Assembly (NCBI RefSeq): GCF_003725795.1
Contig: NZ_RBEE01000023.1
Location: forward strand, 611,543-675,542
Length of the DNA stretch: 64,000 nt
Reading direction: 5' to 3'
From: Pedobacter jejuensis
GTDB lineage: Bacteria > Bacteroidota > Bacteroidia > Sphingobacteriales > Sphingobacteriaceae
Shown here: piece after piece, positions 27,621 to 36,494 of the stretch
Numbering within the stretch: the first letter of the stretch is position 1
Layout of the letters: every line of letters begins with the position of its first letter
The notes under the pieces: model-generated
The model's input: only the letters and a program-made list of their open reading frames with translations
Told to the model about the DNA's origin: nothing
The model's database searches: none
Program-made: the position numbers and the translations under genes

Positions 27621-27629
27621 TAGAATAAA

Positions 27630-28316
27630 TTGGACAACCTGATAAATGATAAACTGCTATGGGAAGATTATGAGGAAAGAACACTTGTAAATAAACACTT
27701 TATAAATATTTTTAAAATTTCACTTGATAAATATCAAGCAATAAAAAATAATTGCAAACAAATTTTAACCGCCGATGAGTTAACTAAAGCGAGTAAATTT
27801 AAACAAGCGAGGGATACTAAAAGATATGTTATTGGTAAGTTTTATAGCAAAATGATTTTGGCTAAAATGATAAACAAGAAGCCTGCCGATATACATTTTC
27901 AGTTTAATGAATACAAAAAACCATATATAAATAATATAAATTTTAACATAAGCCACAGTGGAGATTATGTTGTTTTAGCAATTAGCCCGTATGCTGTTGG
28001 TATTGATATCGAGGCGATAAACCCAGTTTTGGATTACCAAGAGCTTATCCATCAATGTTTTAAAGAAGAAGAAATTAAAAGAATTACAGATTTAGATAGC
28101 TTCTATCTTTTCTGGACAAGGAAAGAGGCCTTATTAAAAGCAACCGGAGAAGGTTTAACAGACAATCTTCCGACAATAAATTGCACAGAAGAGAAAACAG
28201 AGCGATTTGGCGTTTTTTATGAGCTAAAAAGTTTAAAATTAAACGATGGATATTTTTTAAGTACAGCATCACCAGACCATCAAAGCATTTATAAATATTG
28301 GCATTTAAAACATTAA
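27630..28316 (+). CDS. Sfp-type 4'-phosphopantetheinyl transferase
   Basis: This enzyme transfers phosphopantetheine from CoA to the carrier-domain serines, activating the upstream synthases. The 228-residue length suits the Sfp group. Motifs are VGIDIEAINP (Mg-binding Asp/Glu) and FWTRKEALLKATGEGL. The only sensible start is TTG at 27630: an in-frame stop lies three codons upstream and the next Met is deep in the domain. The gene begins 9 bp after the NRPS stop, so it is in the same operon. Confidence 0.92.
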   Translation: MDNLINDKLLWEDYEERTLVNKHFINIFKISLDKYQAIKNNCKQILTADELTKASKFKQARDTKRYVIGKFYSKMILAKMINKKPADIHFQFNEYKKPYINNINFNISHSGDYVVLAISPYAVGIDIEAINPVLDYQELIHQCFKEEEIKRITDLDSFYLFWTRKEALLKATGEGLTDNLPTINCTEEKTERFGVFYELKSLKLNDGYFLSTASPDHQSIYKYWHLKH

Positions 28317-28433
28317 TTCATATCGTAAATTTTGCATAAAGAAATGTTTAAACCTCCAGAATATCTTAATTAACAAATACGCCCAAACTAAAATTTATAA
28401 TTATAATTGCATTCCAAACATCATTTTCATCCC

Positions 28434-29267
28434 ATGGAAATTCAAAGAGTTGATAACATTACACACCAGGAATTTTTAAAAAATTTCTACGAACCAGGTA
28501 TTCCGGTTGTTTTTAAAAATGCTTCCAGTGTTTGGAAAGCCAAAGGATTATTCGTTCCGGAATGGTTTAAAACTAATTACGGCGAAAGGGTTTTAAATAA
28601 AGAAGGTAAATCTTATACCATGAGCGAGGTTTTTGATCTGGTAGAAAACAGCACGGTCGAAAATCCTGCACCATATCCTTTAAAATATAATATTACTACA
28701 GATATACCTGAATTGTTACCGCTCATTCAACCGTTAAACTTAAACTATGCATTACCAAATTGGTTAGAGAGTCAATGGTTTAAAAAAGGTTATTGGGGTA
28801 GTGCAACAGAACTATTTATTGGCGGCCCAGGTGGTAAATTTCCATACCTGCATTTAGATTATTACCATTTAAATGCCTGGATTACACAATTATATGGAGA
28901 AAAGCAGTTTACTGTTTTCCCACGTGGACAGGAGGATTTCCTTTACCCAAAAGCCGATGACCCGTGGCGCTCGGAGGTGAATATTTTCGAGCCTGATTAT
29001 GAAAAATTCCCTAAATATAAAGATGCTACACCAATTAACTTTACAGTTGGCCCTGGCGAAACATTATTTATACCATTTGGTACATGGCATTCAGCTTATT
29101 CGCTAACCACTACCATTTCTGTAGCGTTCGATCAGTTAAATGAAAAAAATTATAAGCCGTTTTTAAAAGATGTCTGGGATTTTAAAAGACGCCAAGGACT
29201 AGTTAAAGCACTAACAATGCATAGTTATGCATGGCTTGGTTGTAAAATTGGAAATAGTTTGAAATAA
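28434..29267 (+). CDS. JmjC/cupin_8-like Fe(II)/2-oxoglutarate oxygenase
   Basis: This 277-residue protein belongs to the cupin-like (JmjC, FIH-type) oxygenases, which hydroxylate amino acid side chains using iron and 2-oxoglutarate. The iron triad is visible: His140-x-Asp142 in YLHLDYYHLNAW and His219 in GTWHSAYSL. Lys157 in GEKQFTVF may bind 2-oxoglutarate. The ATG at 28434 is preferred over an upstream TTG. It follows the phosphopantetheinyl transferase by 117 bp with no terminator, so hydroxylation of the NRPS product, perhaps its Asp residue, is a reasonable inference; a protein substrate is also possible. Confidence 0.82.
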   Translation: MEIQRVDNITHQEFLKNFYEPGIPVVFKNASSVWKAKGLFVPEWFKTNYGERVLNKEGKSYTMSEVFDLVENSTVENPAPYPLKYNITTDIPELLPLIQPLNLNYALPNWLESQWFKKGYWGSATELFIGGPGGKFPYLHLDYYHLNAWITQLYGEKQFTVFPRGQEDFLYPKADDPWRSEVNIFEPDYEKFPKYKDATPINFTVGPGETLFIPFGTWHSAYSLTTTISVAFDQLNEKNYKPFLKDVWDFKRRQGLVKALTMHSYAWLGCKIGNSLK

Positions 29268-29348
29268 AATTTCGGATATCTCCTTGTAATTTTTATTACG
29301 TTCAATCTAACAATCGTTTAAATTTTCAAATCTAAATAAAGCAAAATT

Positions 29349-30134
29349 ATGGCTGCTCTTAAAGAAACTTTAAAGAAAATAATTAAATTTCACCCATACT
29401 CGCATGTTAAACCACTTCAGAACTTGATTCATGTTGGTTCTGAACATCACGGTTATACCATTCCAAATAATTATTTAGATAAAAATTCTATATGCTATTG
29501 CATAGGTGCTGGAGAAGATATATCGTTTGATACAGAACTAAAAGTTTTATTCGATTCGAATGTCTTCATTTTTGACCCAATGCCTGAAGGTATAAACTAT
29601 TTCAAAAAATTAAAAAATACATTAGAAAAGGGCGAAACATTTGGAGTTTTTGATGATAAAAATTTCCTTTATCGTTTAAATAGCAAACAGATAAATGAAA
29701 TAACATACGTAAACAAAGGTGTATGGAATGAAAAAACAACCTTAAAATTTTACGCACCACAATTAGATAATTATATTTCTCATTCTGTTTATCTCTTCCA
29801 AGATTCTGACGATTATATTGAAGCACCTGTAGATAAGTTAAAGAACTTTATGCAGGAGTTTGGTCACATGTCAGTAGATTTGGTTAAAATAGAGATTGAA
29901 GGCGCTGAATACACAGTCATTGATAGCATTATAAAAGATAAACTCGATATCAAAATTATTTGTATTGAGTTTGATGAAGTTTACCATAAAAAAGATTTAG
30001 CACATAAGCTTAGAATAAGAAAATCATCAAATCAGCTTCTTAAAGCAGGATATGTTATGGTTCATTCTACCTATATGATGAAAAGAACTTTTGTGCGTAA
30101 AGATGTTTATGATTTTTTAAAATCGAAGGAATAA
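29349..30134 (+). CDS. FkbM-family SAM-dependent methyltransferase
   Basis: The 261-residue protein shows the FkbM layout: a SAM-binding loop CIGAGEDISFDTEL near residue 50, an acidic strand end VFIFDPMP, and the family hallmark DLVKIEIEGAE near residue 180. FkbM enzymes usually O-methylate sugars or natural products. It is the last + strand gene before the polysaccharide locus and starts 81 bp after the oxygenase, so it could tailor either the NRPS product or a glycan. Its stop is only 8 bp from the stop of the convergent glycosyltransferase. Confidence 0.82.
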   Translation: MAALKETLKKIIKFHPYSHVKPLQNLIHVGSEHHGYTIPNNYLDKNSICYCIGAGEDISFDTELKVLFDSNVFIFDPMPEGINYFKKLKNTLEKGETFGVFDDKNFLYRLNSKQINEITYVNKGVWNEKTTLKFYAPQLDNYISHSVYLFQDSDDYIEAPVDKLKNFMQEFGHMSVDLVKIEIEGAEYTVIDSIIKDKLDIKIICIEFDEVYHKKDLAHKLRIRKSSNQLLKAGYVMVHSTYMMKRTFVRKDVYDFLKSKE

Positions 30135-30142
30135 TCCCCTTT

Positions 30143-31312
30143 TTAAGTCTTTCGTAGTGAACGTTCCCAAGCTGCACTTTGATTCTTTTTATAATAACGA
30201 ATCATTCCTGCTAACACAGCATAATTCATAATACAAAAATAATAAGGGATAAAAAATGCTTTTATTTTAATGTTTTTGCGTTCGAAAAACCAACCCAACG
30301 CACTTAAAAAGTAAAATAAAAGTTGAGCAACTAGAATTATTTGATATAATATCAAATCGGTGTTTAGCACAATTATCAGGTTAAGAATAACAAGCAAGAT
30401 TAATAAAAACGGTGTTATTGTCCACCTTAAAACCCGGTGAGATATATACTGAAATGTAAGCACTGGATAATGAAAAGGATTGGCGGCTTTCTTTAACCTT
30501 AAAATAGATTGGATTCCTCCGGCTGCCATTCTTATCTTTCTTTTCAGCTCTTCTTTCACATTTGCTGATGATGTTTCTGATGCATAAGCATTTGGTTCAT
30601 AGGCGATTATAAAGCCCTTTTCAGCAATACGCATGGCAATCAGGTGGTCATCAATAATCGTATCCGATTCAACCGGCTGATAAAGGGCTGTTCTAATACT
30701 AAAAAGCTCACCAGCTGCCCCCACATTAGAATAAAGTTCGTAATCCCATTTTTTTAATTTCGATTCATACTTCCAGTAAAAACCCTCGCCTGCAGAACTA
30801 GCATCAGCAAGTTCTTCTACCATTATTCTCTTTTCACCGGCAACTGCACCCACTTTAGGGTTTTGATAATGCTTAACAAGTTCATTTATAGCTGCCTTAT
30901 TTAAAAAGGTATTTGCATCAGTAAATATTAAAATTTCGTTTTTAACAAAAGGCATAGCTCTTTTAATAGCAGCCATTTTACCAGTTCTAATATTTTCATG
31001 CAACAGCTCAATTTCGCTGTATTTACTTATCTTTTCTGCGGTTTCATCCGTAGAGCCATCAGTGATAAAAATAACCTGCATTTTATTTTTCGGATAATCT
31101 AAATCGATGGTATTTAAAACTTTTTCATCAATAATATCTTGTTCGTTCCATGCAGCAACCAGAATGGTAACAGTGGGTAATTCTGCATCATTACTAAAGG
31201 AAAAGGGTTTTGTAAAGCGTCTTTTTATCTTAACCAATAGTAATAATAAAAAACCATAACCTACAAAAGTGTAAATTATCAGGAATAGAGAAATCCAGAA
31301 AGCTATAATCAT
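30143..31312 (-). CDS. Membrane-bound family 2 glycosyltransferase
   Basis: This is a processive-type GT2 enzyme. The 389-residue protein has an N-terminal membrane helix (about 5-25), a GT-A catalytic domain (TVTILVAAWNEQD; DGSTDET; FTDANTF; later DDHLIAMRIAEKG and a KxRMAAGG-like acceptor motif), and three or four C-terminal membrane helices (from about 300). This layout resembles NodC- and IcaA-like polymerases, but the QxxRW motif is not clear, so it could add a single sugar. It is 9 bp from the next GT2 gene, upstream on the same strand. Confidence 0.85.
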   Translation of the reverse strand: MIIAFWISLFLIIYTFVGYGFLLLLLVKIKRRFTKPFSFSNDAELPTVTILVAAWNEQDIIDEKVLNTIDLDYPKNKMQVIFITDGSTDETAEKISKYSEIELLHENIRTGKMAAIKRAMPFVKNEILIFTDANTFLNKAAINELVKHYQNPKVGAVAGEKRIMVEELADASSAGEGFYWKYESKLKKWDYELYSNVGAAGELFSIRTALYQPVESDTIIDDHLIAMRIAEKGFIIAYEPNAYASETSSANVKEELKRKIRMAAGGIQSILRLKKAANPFHYPVLTFQYISHRVLRWTITPFLLILLVILNLIIVLNTDLILYQIILVAQLLFYFLSALGWFFERKNIKIKAFFIPYYFCIMNYAVLAGMIRYYKKNQSAAWERSLRKT

Positions 31313-31321
31313 TTGGGATGT

Positions 31322-32233
31322 TTAAATTTTAAAACCTAAGTTTTTACTGTTTTTAGAATGAGTTAAATTCCAAGAGACACCCTTAAATGTCCACTTTACT
31401 AAATCCAATCTATTTTTTAAAAGGTAAGTTATAATTTGTTTGCTGCAGGCTATAAAAATATAGTACAAACTAAATAAAATTGTGTTAATAATGCTTGTGT
31501 TTTTTTTTATAAATAGCATCCTGTTACGAGTCATGAAGTAAGTTTTTATAGCACTCTCCTTCCCTACACTCATCGATTCTTTATGGTAGATTTTAGTTTT
31601 TCCTGTAAACCAAATTTGCAAACCTGCTTTTTTAAATCGTTCACACCAATCTAATTCTTCATAATACAGAAAAAATTCATCAGCCATTAAACCAACATGA
31701 TCTAAATCAGTTCTTCTGCACATCATTGCCGCACCGTGGCAATATCCAGTAATTCTGCTATCATTATCGAACTGACCTTTATTTTGCTGCATGCTCCCAA
31801 TACCACTGTTTCTGCAGGTAAGGTAGTTCATTTCCGTAAAGCCAGCGTACTGAATGGTATCAGGCTCGTCGTAATACAAAATCAAAGGAGATATTAAACC
31901 AATCTGGGCATTACTTTCCATTTCATTAACCAAAACATCTATGGTGCTGGAAGTAATTTCAGTATCATTATTTAAAAGTAATAGATAATCACCTGTTGCT
32001 TTTTCAATTCCCAGGTTATTGCCGCCGGCAAAACCAAGGTTATGATTAGAGCGCACATAAATTAATTCCGGATAAATTAATTTGTATTCCTGCTCAAATT
32101 CTTCTCTACTTCCATTATCCACAAAAACAACTTCTAGGTCATGTTTAGAAGGGTTTTGCTTTAGTGAATTTAAAAAATCTAGATTAACCTGATGTTGATT
32201 GAAATTAACGGTGATGATTGATACTGACTTCAT
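31322..32233 (-). CDS. Family 2 glycosyltransferase (rhamnosyltransferase-like)
   Basis: This 303-residue GT2 enzyme has a standard GT-A start (SVSIITVNFNQHQ), an NLGFAGGNNLGI loop, the metal-binding LLLNNDTEI, and the FFLYYEELDWCERFKKAG acceptor motif typical of rhamnosyl- and related transferases of O-antigen loci. A C-terminal amphipathic or membrane segment follows. It is upstream of, and probably co-transcribed with, the membrane GT2. Donor and acceptor sugars are unknown. Confidence 0.87.
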   Translation of the reverse strand: MKSVSIITVNFNQHQVNLDFLNSLKQNPSKHDLEVVFVDNGSREEFEQEYKLIYPELIYVRSNHNLGFAGGNNLGIEKATGDYLLLLNNDTEITSSTIDVLVNEMESNAQIGLISPLILYYDEPDTIQYAGFTEMNYLTCRNSGIGSMQQNKGQFDNDSRITGYCHGAAMMCRRTDLDHVGLMADEFFLYYEELDWCERFKKAGLQIWFTGKTKIYHKESMSVGKESAIKTYFMTRNRMLFIKKNTSIINTILFSLYYIFIACSKQIITYLLKNRLDLVKWTFKGVSWNLTHSKNSKNLGFKI

Positions 32234-32518
32234 TATTGGGTAAAAATAACGAAATTACCACCAACTAGATAATATAAATAAAACTAAATCTGTAGTAGTT
32301 TGTTGTAAATTAGTTAATCAAACATGTAATATAAAGTATCTGAAATTATACAGAAAAGAATAATTATTATCCCATAATCAGGACTCTGTTTTAATATATA
32401 TTCCTAAATTTGGACATTGTCCCTTTTGGTAATTAACAAATCTAATGTTACACAAGCTACTTTGAGTATTTAGAGTATCTGTAGATTATTAAATAATTAC
32501 ATCATCCTAATCGAAAAA

Positions 32519-33391
32519 ATGCGCATAGCTCACCTTATTTTAACATACACAGACCCTCACCAGACAGAGAGAATGATTAACAACATGATGCATGAAAACT
32601 TCGATTTTTATATTCATGTTGATAAAAAATTCGACATTAACCCTCATCTTTTTTTAAAAAAAATACCTAACGTTTATTTTATCAACAATAGAATTGATGT
32701 TAAATGGGCTGGATTTAACACCGTAAAGGCAACATTTGAATGCATAAAAGAAATTGTTAACAGAGGCATTGATTATAAGTACATCAATTTTTTAAGTGGC
32801 CAAGATTATCCCCTAAAACCTGCAGCTTTTTTAGCCGAATTTTTTGAAAAAAGTGATAAAGAGTTCTTAAGCTATAAAGACATCAAAAACGATTGGAAAG
32901 AGGGTTTGATAAGAATGGAAAAGTACTTCTTAGCCAATTACAATTTTAAAGGCAAAACTACCTTAGAAAATTTAATTAACTACGTTATGCCTAAAAGGAA
33001 GTTACCTTACAATTTGCATCCTTATGGCAAATCAATGTTTTGGATGCTAAGTCCGAAAGCTGCCATGTATGTAGTTACAAAAGTAGAAAGTGATAAAAAA
33101 CTAATTAATTTCTTTTCACTCTGTTGGGGAAGTGACGAGTTTGTATTTCAAACCATGTTATTAAACTCGCCATTTAAAGATAAGATTAAAAACGAAAATT
33201 ACAGATATATAGACTGGTCATTAGGAGGTGTAAATCCCAAAGTGCTAGATGAAAGTGATTTTGATGCTTTGAAAAATTCTAACATGCTTTTCGCCAGAAA
33301 GGTAAATGAAACCAAAAGCAAAAAATTATTGGATTTAATTGATACTCAACTTTTAACAATCTTTACAGCATTCACATGGGTCATATCATAA
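32519..33391 (+). CDS. GT14-type (core-2/I-branching-like) beta-glycosyltransferase
   Basis: This 290-residue protein resembles the bacterial branch of GT14, related to beta-1,6-N-acetylglucosaminyltransferases. Family features are MRIAHLILTYTDP, the strand FYIHVDKK, FLSGQDYPLK and the CWGSDEFVFQTML acceptor motif. It has no signal peptide. Its last 16 bp overlap the FdtA-like gene, so the two are coupled. A paralogue on the opposite strand ends 3 bp from the methyltransferase gene downstream (35647-36492). Confidence 0.85.
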   Translation: MRIAHLILTYTDPHQTERMINNMMHENFDFYIHVDKKFDINPHLFLKKIPNVYFINNRIDVKWAGFNTVKATFECIKEIVNRGIDYKYINFLSGQDYPLKPAAFLAEFFEKSDKEFLSYKDIKNDWKEGLIRMEKYFLANYNFKGKTTLENLINYVMPKRKLPYNLHPYGKSMFWMLSPKAAMYVVTKVESDKKLINFFSLCWGSDEFVFQTMLLNSPFKDKIKNENYRYIDWSLGGVNPKVLDESDFDALKNSNMLFARKVNETKSKKLLDLIDTQLLTIFTAFTWVIS

Positions 33392-33750
33392 ACCTCACAA
33401 CATATAAAGACAGTCGCGGAATTTTAACCGTATTAGATAGGGTTGTCAATTTTGAAATTAAACGCCTCTTTTACATCTATGCAGTGGATGATTCAGATCG
33501 TGGTGGTCACAGACATCACAATACTTATCAGGCAGCTATTTGCATTAAAGGATCTTGTAAAATAACCAACAACGACGGACAAAAAACTGAAATATTCGAT
33601 TTAGATACGCCTGAAAAGTGCCTGATTTTAGAGCCTAACGATTGGCATGTGATGCATAGTTTTACGGAAGATGCAATACTATTAGTTCTTGCTTCAACAG
33701 CATTTGACCCCAAAGATTATATTTATGAGCCATACGAGAATACCTTATGA
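33376..33750 (+). CDS. dTDP-4-oxo-6-deoxyhexose 3,4-ketoisomerase-like cupin (FdtA/WxcM family)
   Basis: This 124-residue cupin has the FdtA/QdtA signature RGGHRHHNTYQ at residues 42-52, containing the His residues used for proton transfer, followed by cupin strands (ICIKGSCKI, LEPNDWHVMHSF). It should move the ketone of a dTDP-4-oxo-6-deoxyhexose from C4 to C3, preparing the substrate for the aminotransferase encoded next, whose gene overlaps it by 26 bp. The stereochemistry (fucose or quinovose series) cannot be read. Confidence 0.88.
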   Translation: MGHIINLTTYKDSRGILTVLDRVVNFEIKRLFYIYAVDDSDRGGHRHHNTYQAAICIKGSCKITNNDGQKTEIFDLDTPEKCLILEPNDWHVMHSFTEDAILLVLASTAFDPKDYIYEPYENTL

Positions 33751-34822
33751 GAATTTAAAGGCTCTAAATAAACCGTTCGAAGAAGCTTTTAAATTAAAAT
33801 TTAACGATTTTTTAAATAGTGGCTGGTATATACTTGGTAATGAAGTTGCACAATTTGAAAAAGAATTTGCCAACTATCACTATGAAAATTATGTGGTTGG
33901 TGTTGCCAACGGTTTAGATGCACTAATCCTTTCGTTAAAGTGCTGCAATTTTAAAAAAGGTGATGAAATTATTGTGCCATCAAATACTTACATAGCTAGC
34001 ATTTTAGCAATTTTGCAATGCGATTTAGTGCCTGTATTTGTTGAACCAAATATGGAAACATACAATATAGATCCTAAAAAAATCGAGGGTGCTATAACGT
34101 CGAAAACCGTCGCTATTATGGTAGTTCATTTATATGGTCAATGCTGTGAAATGGAACCTATAATTAATATAGCTAATCAAAATAACTTAAAAATTGTTGA
34201 AGATTGTGCCCAGGCTCATGGTGCCAAATACAAAGGAAAATTAGCCGGTACTTTTGGTGAATATGGTTGTTTTAGTTTCTATCCAACAAAAAACCTTGGT
34301 GCACTGGGCGACGCCGGAGCGATAATTTGTAAAACTGAAGAGGATTATATTAAGCTTAGGCAATTGCGAAATTATGGTTCGGAAAAGAAATATCATAATG
34401 GTATAATTGGCTATAACTCCCGTTTGGATGAAGTGCAAGCATCTTTCTTAAGAGTTAAATTACCTTACCTAACCGAAATCAATAACCATAAGAAAACTTT
34501 AGCCTCCATATATCAAAGTAACTTGAATAATAATTTTGTTAAACCAACAATTGATAACGACTTTGGTAATGTTTACCACATTTATAATATTAGGCATAAA
34601 GAAAGAGATAGATTAAAAGCTTTTTTATCAGCAAACAATATTGATACAGAAATCCATTATCCAGTTGCTCCACATAAGCAACAAGCGCTTTACCAGCTAA
34701 ATAATTTGAGTTATCCAATATCAGAAGAAATACATGCCACTACATTAAGTTTGCCATGCTCATTTGCTCACACAGAAAATGATATACATAAAGTTGTTGA
34801 GATTATAAATCAATTTAATTAA
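33725..34822 (+). CDS. DegT/DnrJ/EryC1 sugar aminotransferase, FdtB-like
   Basis: This PLP enzyme should transfer an amino group to C3 of a dTDP-3-oxo-6-deoxyhexose. The 365-residue protein has IPYENLKALNKPF, SGWYILGNEV (a start block shared with FdtB enzymes), the PLP-contacting Asp160 (VEDCAQAHGA) and the Schiff-base Lys189 in FYPTKNLGALGDAG. The ATG at 33725 is chosen over an upstream TTG and overlaps the FdtA-like gene by 26 bp. An acyltransferase to finish an N-acyl amino sugar is not adjacent. Confidence 0.92.
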   Translation: MSHTRIPYENLKALNKPFEEAFKLKFNDFLNSGWYILGNEVAQFEKEFANYHYENYVVGVANGLDALILSLKCCNFKKGDEIIVPSNTYIASILAILQCDLVPVFVEPNMETYNIDPKKIEGAITSKTVAIMVVHLYGQCCEMEPIINIANQNNLKIVEDCAQAHGAKYKGKLAGTFGEYGCFSFYPTKNLGALGDAGAIICKTEEDYIKLRQLRNYGSEKKYHNGIIGYNSRLDEVQASFLRVKLPYLTEINNHKKTLASIYQSNLNNNFVKPTIDNDFGNVYHIYNIRHKERDRLKAFLSANNIDTEIHYPVAPHKQQALYQLNNLSYPISEEIHATTLSLPCSFAHTENDIHKVVEIINQFN

Positions 34823-34830
34823 TCCATTTG

Positions 34831-35643
34831 ATGCACTATTTATTAAAAGAACTTGCTCCACCAGTATTAAATACATTACGTTGGTTTAGTTTCAAATATG
34901 GCTGGAAAGGTAATTTCAAATCATTTGATGAAGCCAAGGAGCATTGTACGGGTTACGATGAAAGTCATATATTAAATAGAATTGTAGAAACAACCGGTAA
35001 GGTAAGAGATGGAGTGGCTATTTATGAAAGGGATGGAATTATATATGATGAAGTACAAGTTAACCACACTTTATTAAGCATATTACTGTTAGTTGCTGGT
35101 AGAAATGGAAATAAATTAACACTAATAGATTTTGGCGGGTCATTAGGAACCTCCTATTACCAGTGCATCAAGTATCTATCACATTTAGTAGAATTAAACT
35201 GGTGCATTATTGAGCAAGCTAACTATGTAGAAGTTGGTAAAAAATCATTTGAAAATGCTCATGTTAAATTTTATTATACAATAGAAGAATGTATTGCAGA
35301 TGGAAAAACACCTGATATACTTTTGATTTCAAGCACTTTACAATACATCAAAGAACCATATAATTTTCTAAATCACCTACAATCATTTAATATACCATAC
35401 CTAATGCTTGATTTAGTTGGATATAATGATACCGAGGATGATAGAATAACGATTCAAAAGGTTCCTCCTGTGTTTTATGGCATAGAGGCTTCATATCCTT
35501 GCATCTTTTTTGGGAAAAATAAATTAGAAAATCAAATCAGGAAAAATTACGAATTGGAGTTTGATTTTATATCCGAATCTCAAAAATATTATATAAACTT
35601 TAAACCATTTCGCTACCAGGGTTCTTTTTGGAAATTGAAATAG
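34831..35643 (+). CDS. Putative methyltransferase (TIGR04325-like)
   Basis: This 270-residue protein matches a class of putative methyltransferases from polysaccharide loci: YGWKGNFKSFDEAKEHCTGYD near the N-terminus, YERDGIIYDE, then a SAM-loop LIDFGGSLGTSYY and a class I fold. Its target is unknown; such genes usually sit beside sugar nucleotide and glycosyltransferase genes, as here. It starts 8 bp after the aminotransferase stop, in the same operon. Its stop is 3 bp from that of the convergent GT14 gene. Confidence 0.75.
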   Translation: MHYLLKELAPPVLNTLRWFSFKYGWKGNFKSFDEAKEHCTGYDESHILNRIVETTGKVRDGVAIYERDGIIYDEVQVNHTLLSILLLVAGRNGNKLTLIDFGGSLGTSYYQCIKYLSHLVELNWCIIEQANYVEVGKKSFENAHVKFYYTIEECIADGKTPDILLISSTLQYIKEPYNFLNHLQSFNIPYLMLDLVGYNDTEDDRITIQKVPPVFYGIEASYPCIFFGKNKLENQIRKNYELEFDFISESQKYYINFKPFRYQGSFWKLK

Positions 35644-35657
35644 ATATTAATATTTAT
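35640..35657. terminator. Short palindrome between convergent stops
   Basis: An 18-bp near-perfect palindrome (one G-T pair) spans both stop codons of the methyltransferase (+) and the GT14 gene (-). It is AT-only apart from one base, so it may be a weak two-way terminator. Confidence 0.35.
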
Positions 35658-36492
35658 CCAATTCATCCAATATTGCAGAATCTAAATCGATGTCGAATTT
35701 CCTTGCAAAAATCATTTTAGAATCAACGATTTTAGATAAATCTGCGATGCCTAAATATTTCGGATTGGGCTTACCTTCAGACCAATCTATGTAACGTAGA
35801 TTATCATGATTGGTATGTTTACTGTGTTCAGAATTCATGATTACAGTTGCTATAACAAATTCATCAGAACCCCATGTGTATTTAAAAAAATCATGAAATT
35901 TCGAATTCCTATACAGCTTACTTACCACATAAGCTGCAGAATCGTGAGTGATTGTCCACCAAGAAGAGTTACTACCCCCGTAAAATTCCATATCATCAGG
36001 TAGTTTCCTTTTTTGGGCTATGGAATTAACTACGTTTTGTAAAAGATATTTGCCTTTTAATCCTGAATCTGTAAAGTGGAATTTCTCAAATCTATCACGC
36101 CCTTCCTGGTACCAAACCGATTCCTTTTTTTCTATATGCATAAAGTTTTGACCGATTTTATCAATAAAAAAATTGTAGGTTTCATCCGCAGAATGTATCG
36201 GATAATCCTGACCACTAATTAAATTGATAAAATCATAATGCTGTTTAGTAGCGATAACTTCTTTAAGCGATTGAACTATTGCTCTGGTAAAACTCCAGCC
36301 TGCCCAGTTACAATTTACTCTTTTTTTGATAAAATATGTTTGCGGCAAATGCTCCAGTAGCTTAAATTCAACAGCATCAACCTTTTCATCTAAATGTATA
36401 TAAATATCAAATCCTGGGTGTTTTAAACGATTTACCAAACGCAACAACTGCGTCGGATTTTTATGAACCATTATAATATGAGCAACACGCAT
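35647..36492 (-). CDS. GT14-type glycosyltransferase, second copy
   Basis: This 281-residue paralogue of the enzyme at 32519-33391 shares MRVAHIIMVHKNP, FDIYIHLDEK, NWAGWSF, LISGQDYPI and WGSDEFVIATVI. The two copies lie on opposite strands about 2.3 kb apart and have clearly diverged, suggesting different acceptors rather than a recent duplication. It begins 2 bp after the stop of the GT-C gene upstream, so the two are co-transcribed. Confidence 0.85.
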   Translation of the reverse strand: MRVAHIIMVHKNPTQLLRLVNRLKHPGFDIYIHLDEKVDAVEFKLLEHLPQTYFIKKRVNCNWAGWSFTRAIVQSLKEVIATKQHYDFINLISGQDYPIHSADETYNFFIDKIGQNFMHIEKKESVWYQEGRDRFEKFHFTDSGLKGKYLLQNVVNSIAQKRKLPDDMEFYGGSNSSWWTITHDSAAYVVSKLYRNSKFHDFFKYTWGSDEFVIATVIMNSEHSKHTNHDNLRYIDWSEGKPNPKYLGIADLSKIVDSKMIFARKFDIDLDSAILDELDKY

Positions 36493-36494
36493 TA

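Noticed and set aside
30143..32233. The two GT2 genes as part of the natural-product cluster
   Set aside because: They are on the opposite strand and convergent with the FkbM gene; their closest functional neighbours are the polysaccharide genes.
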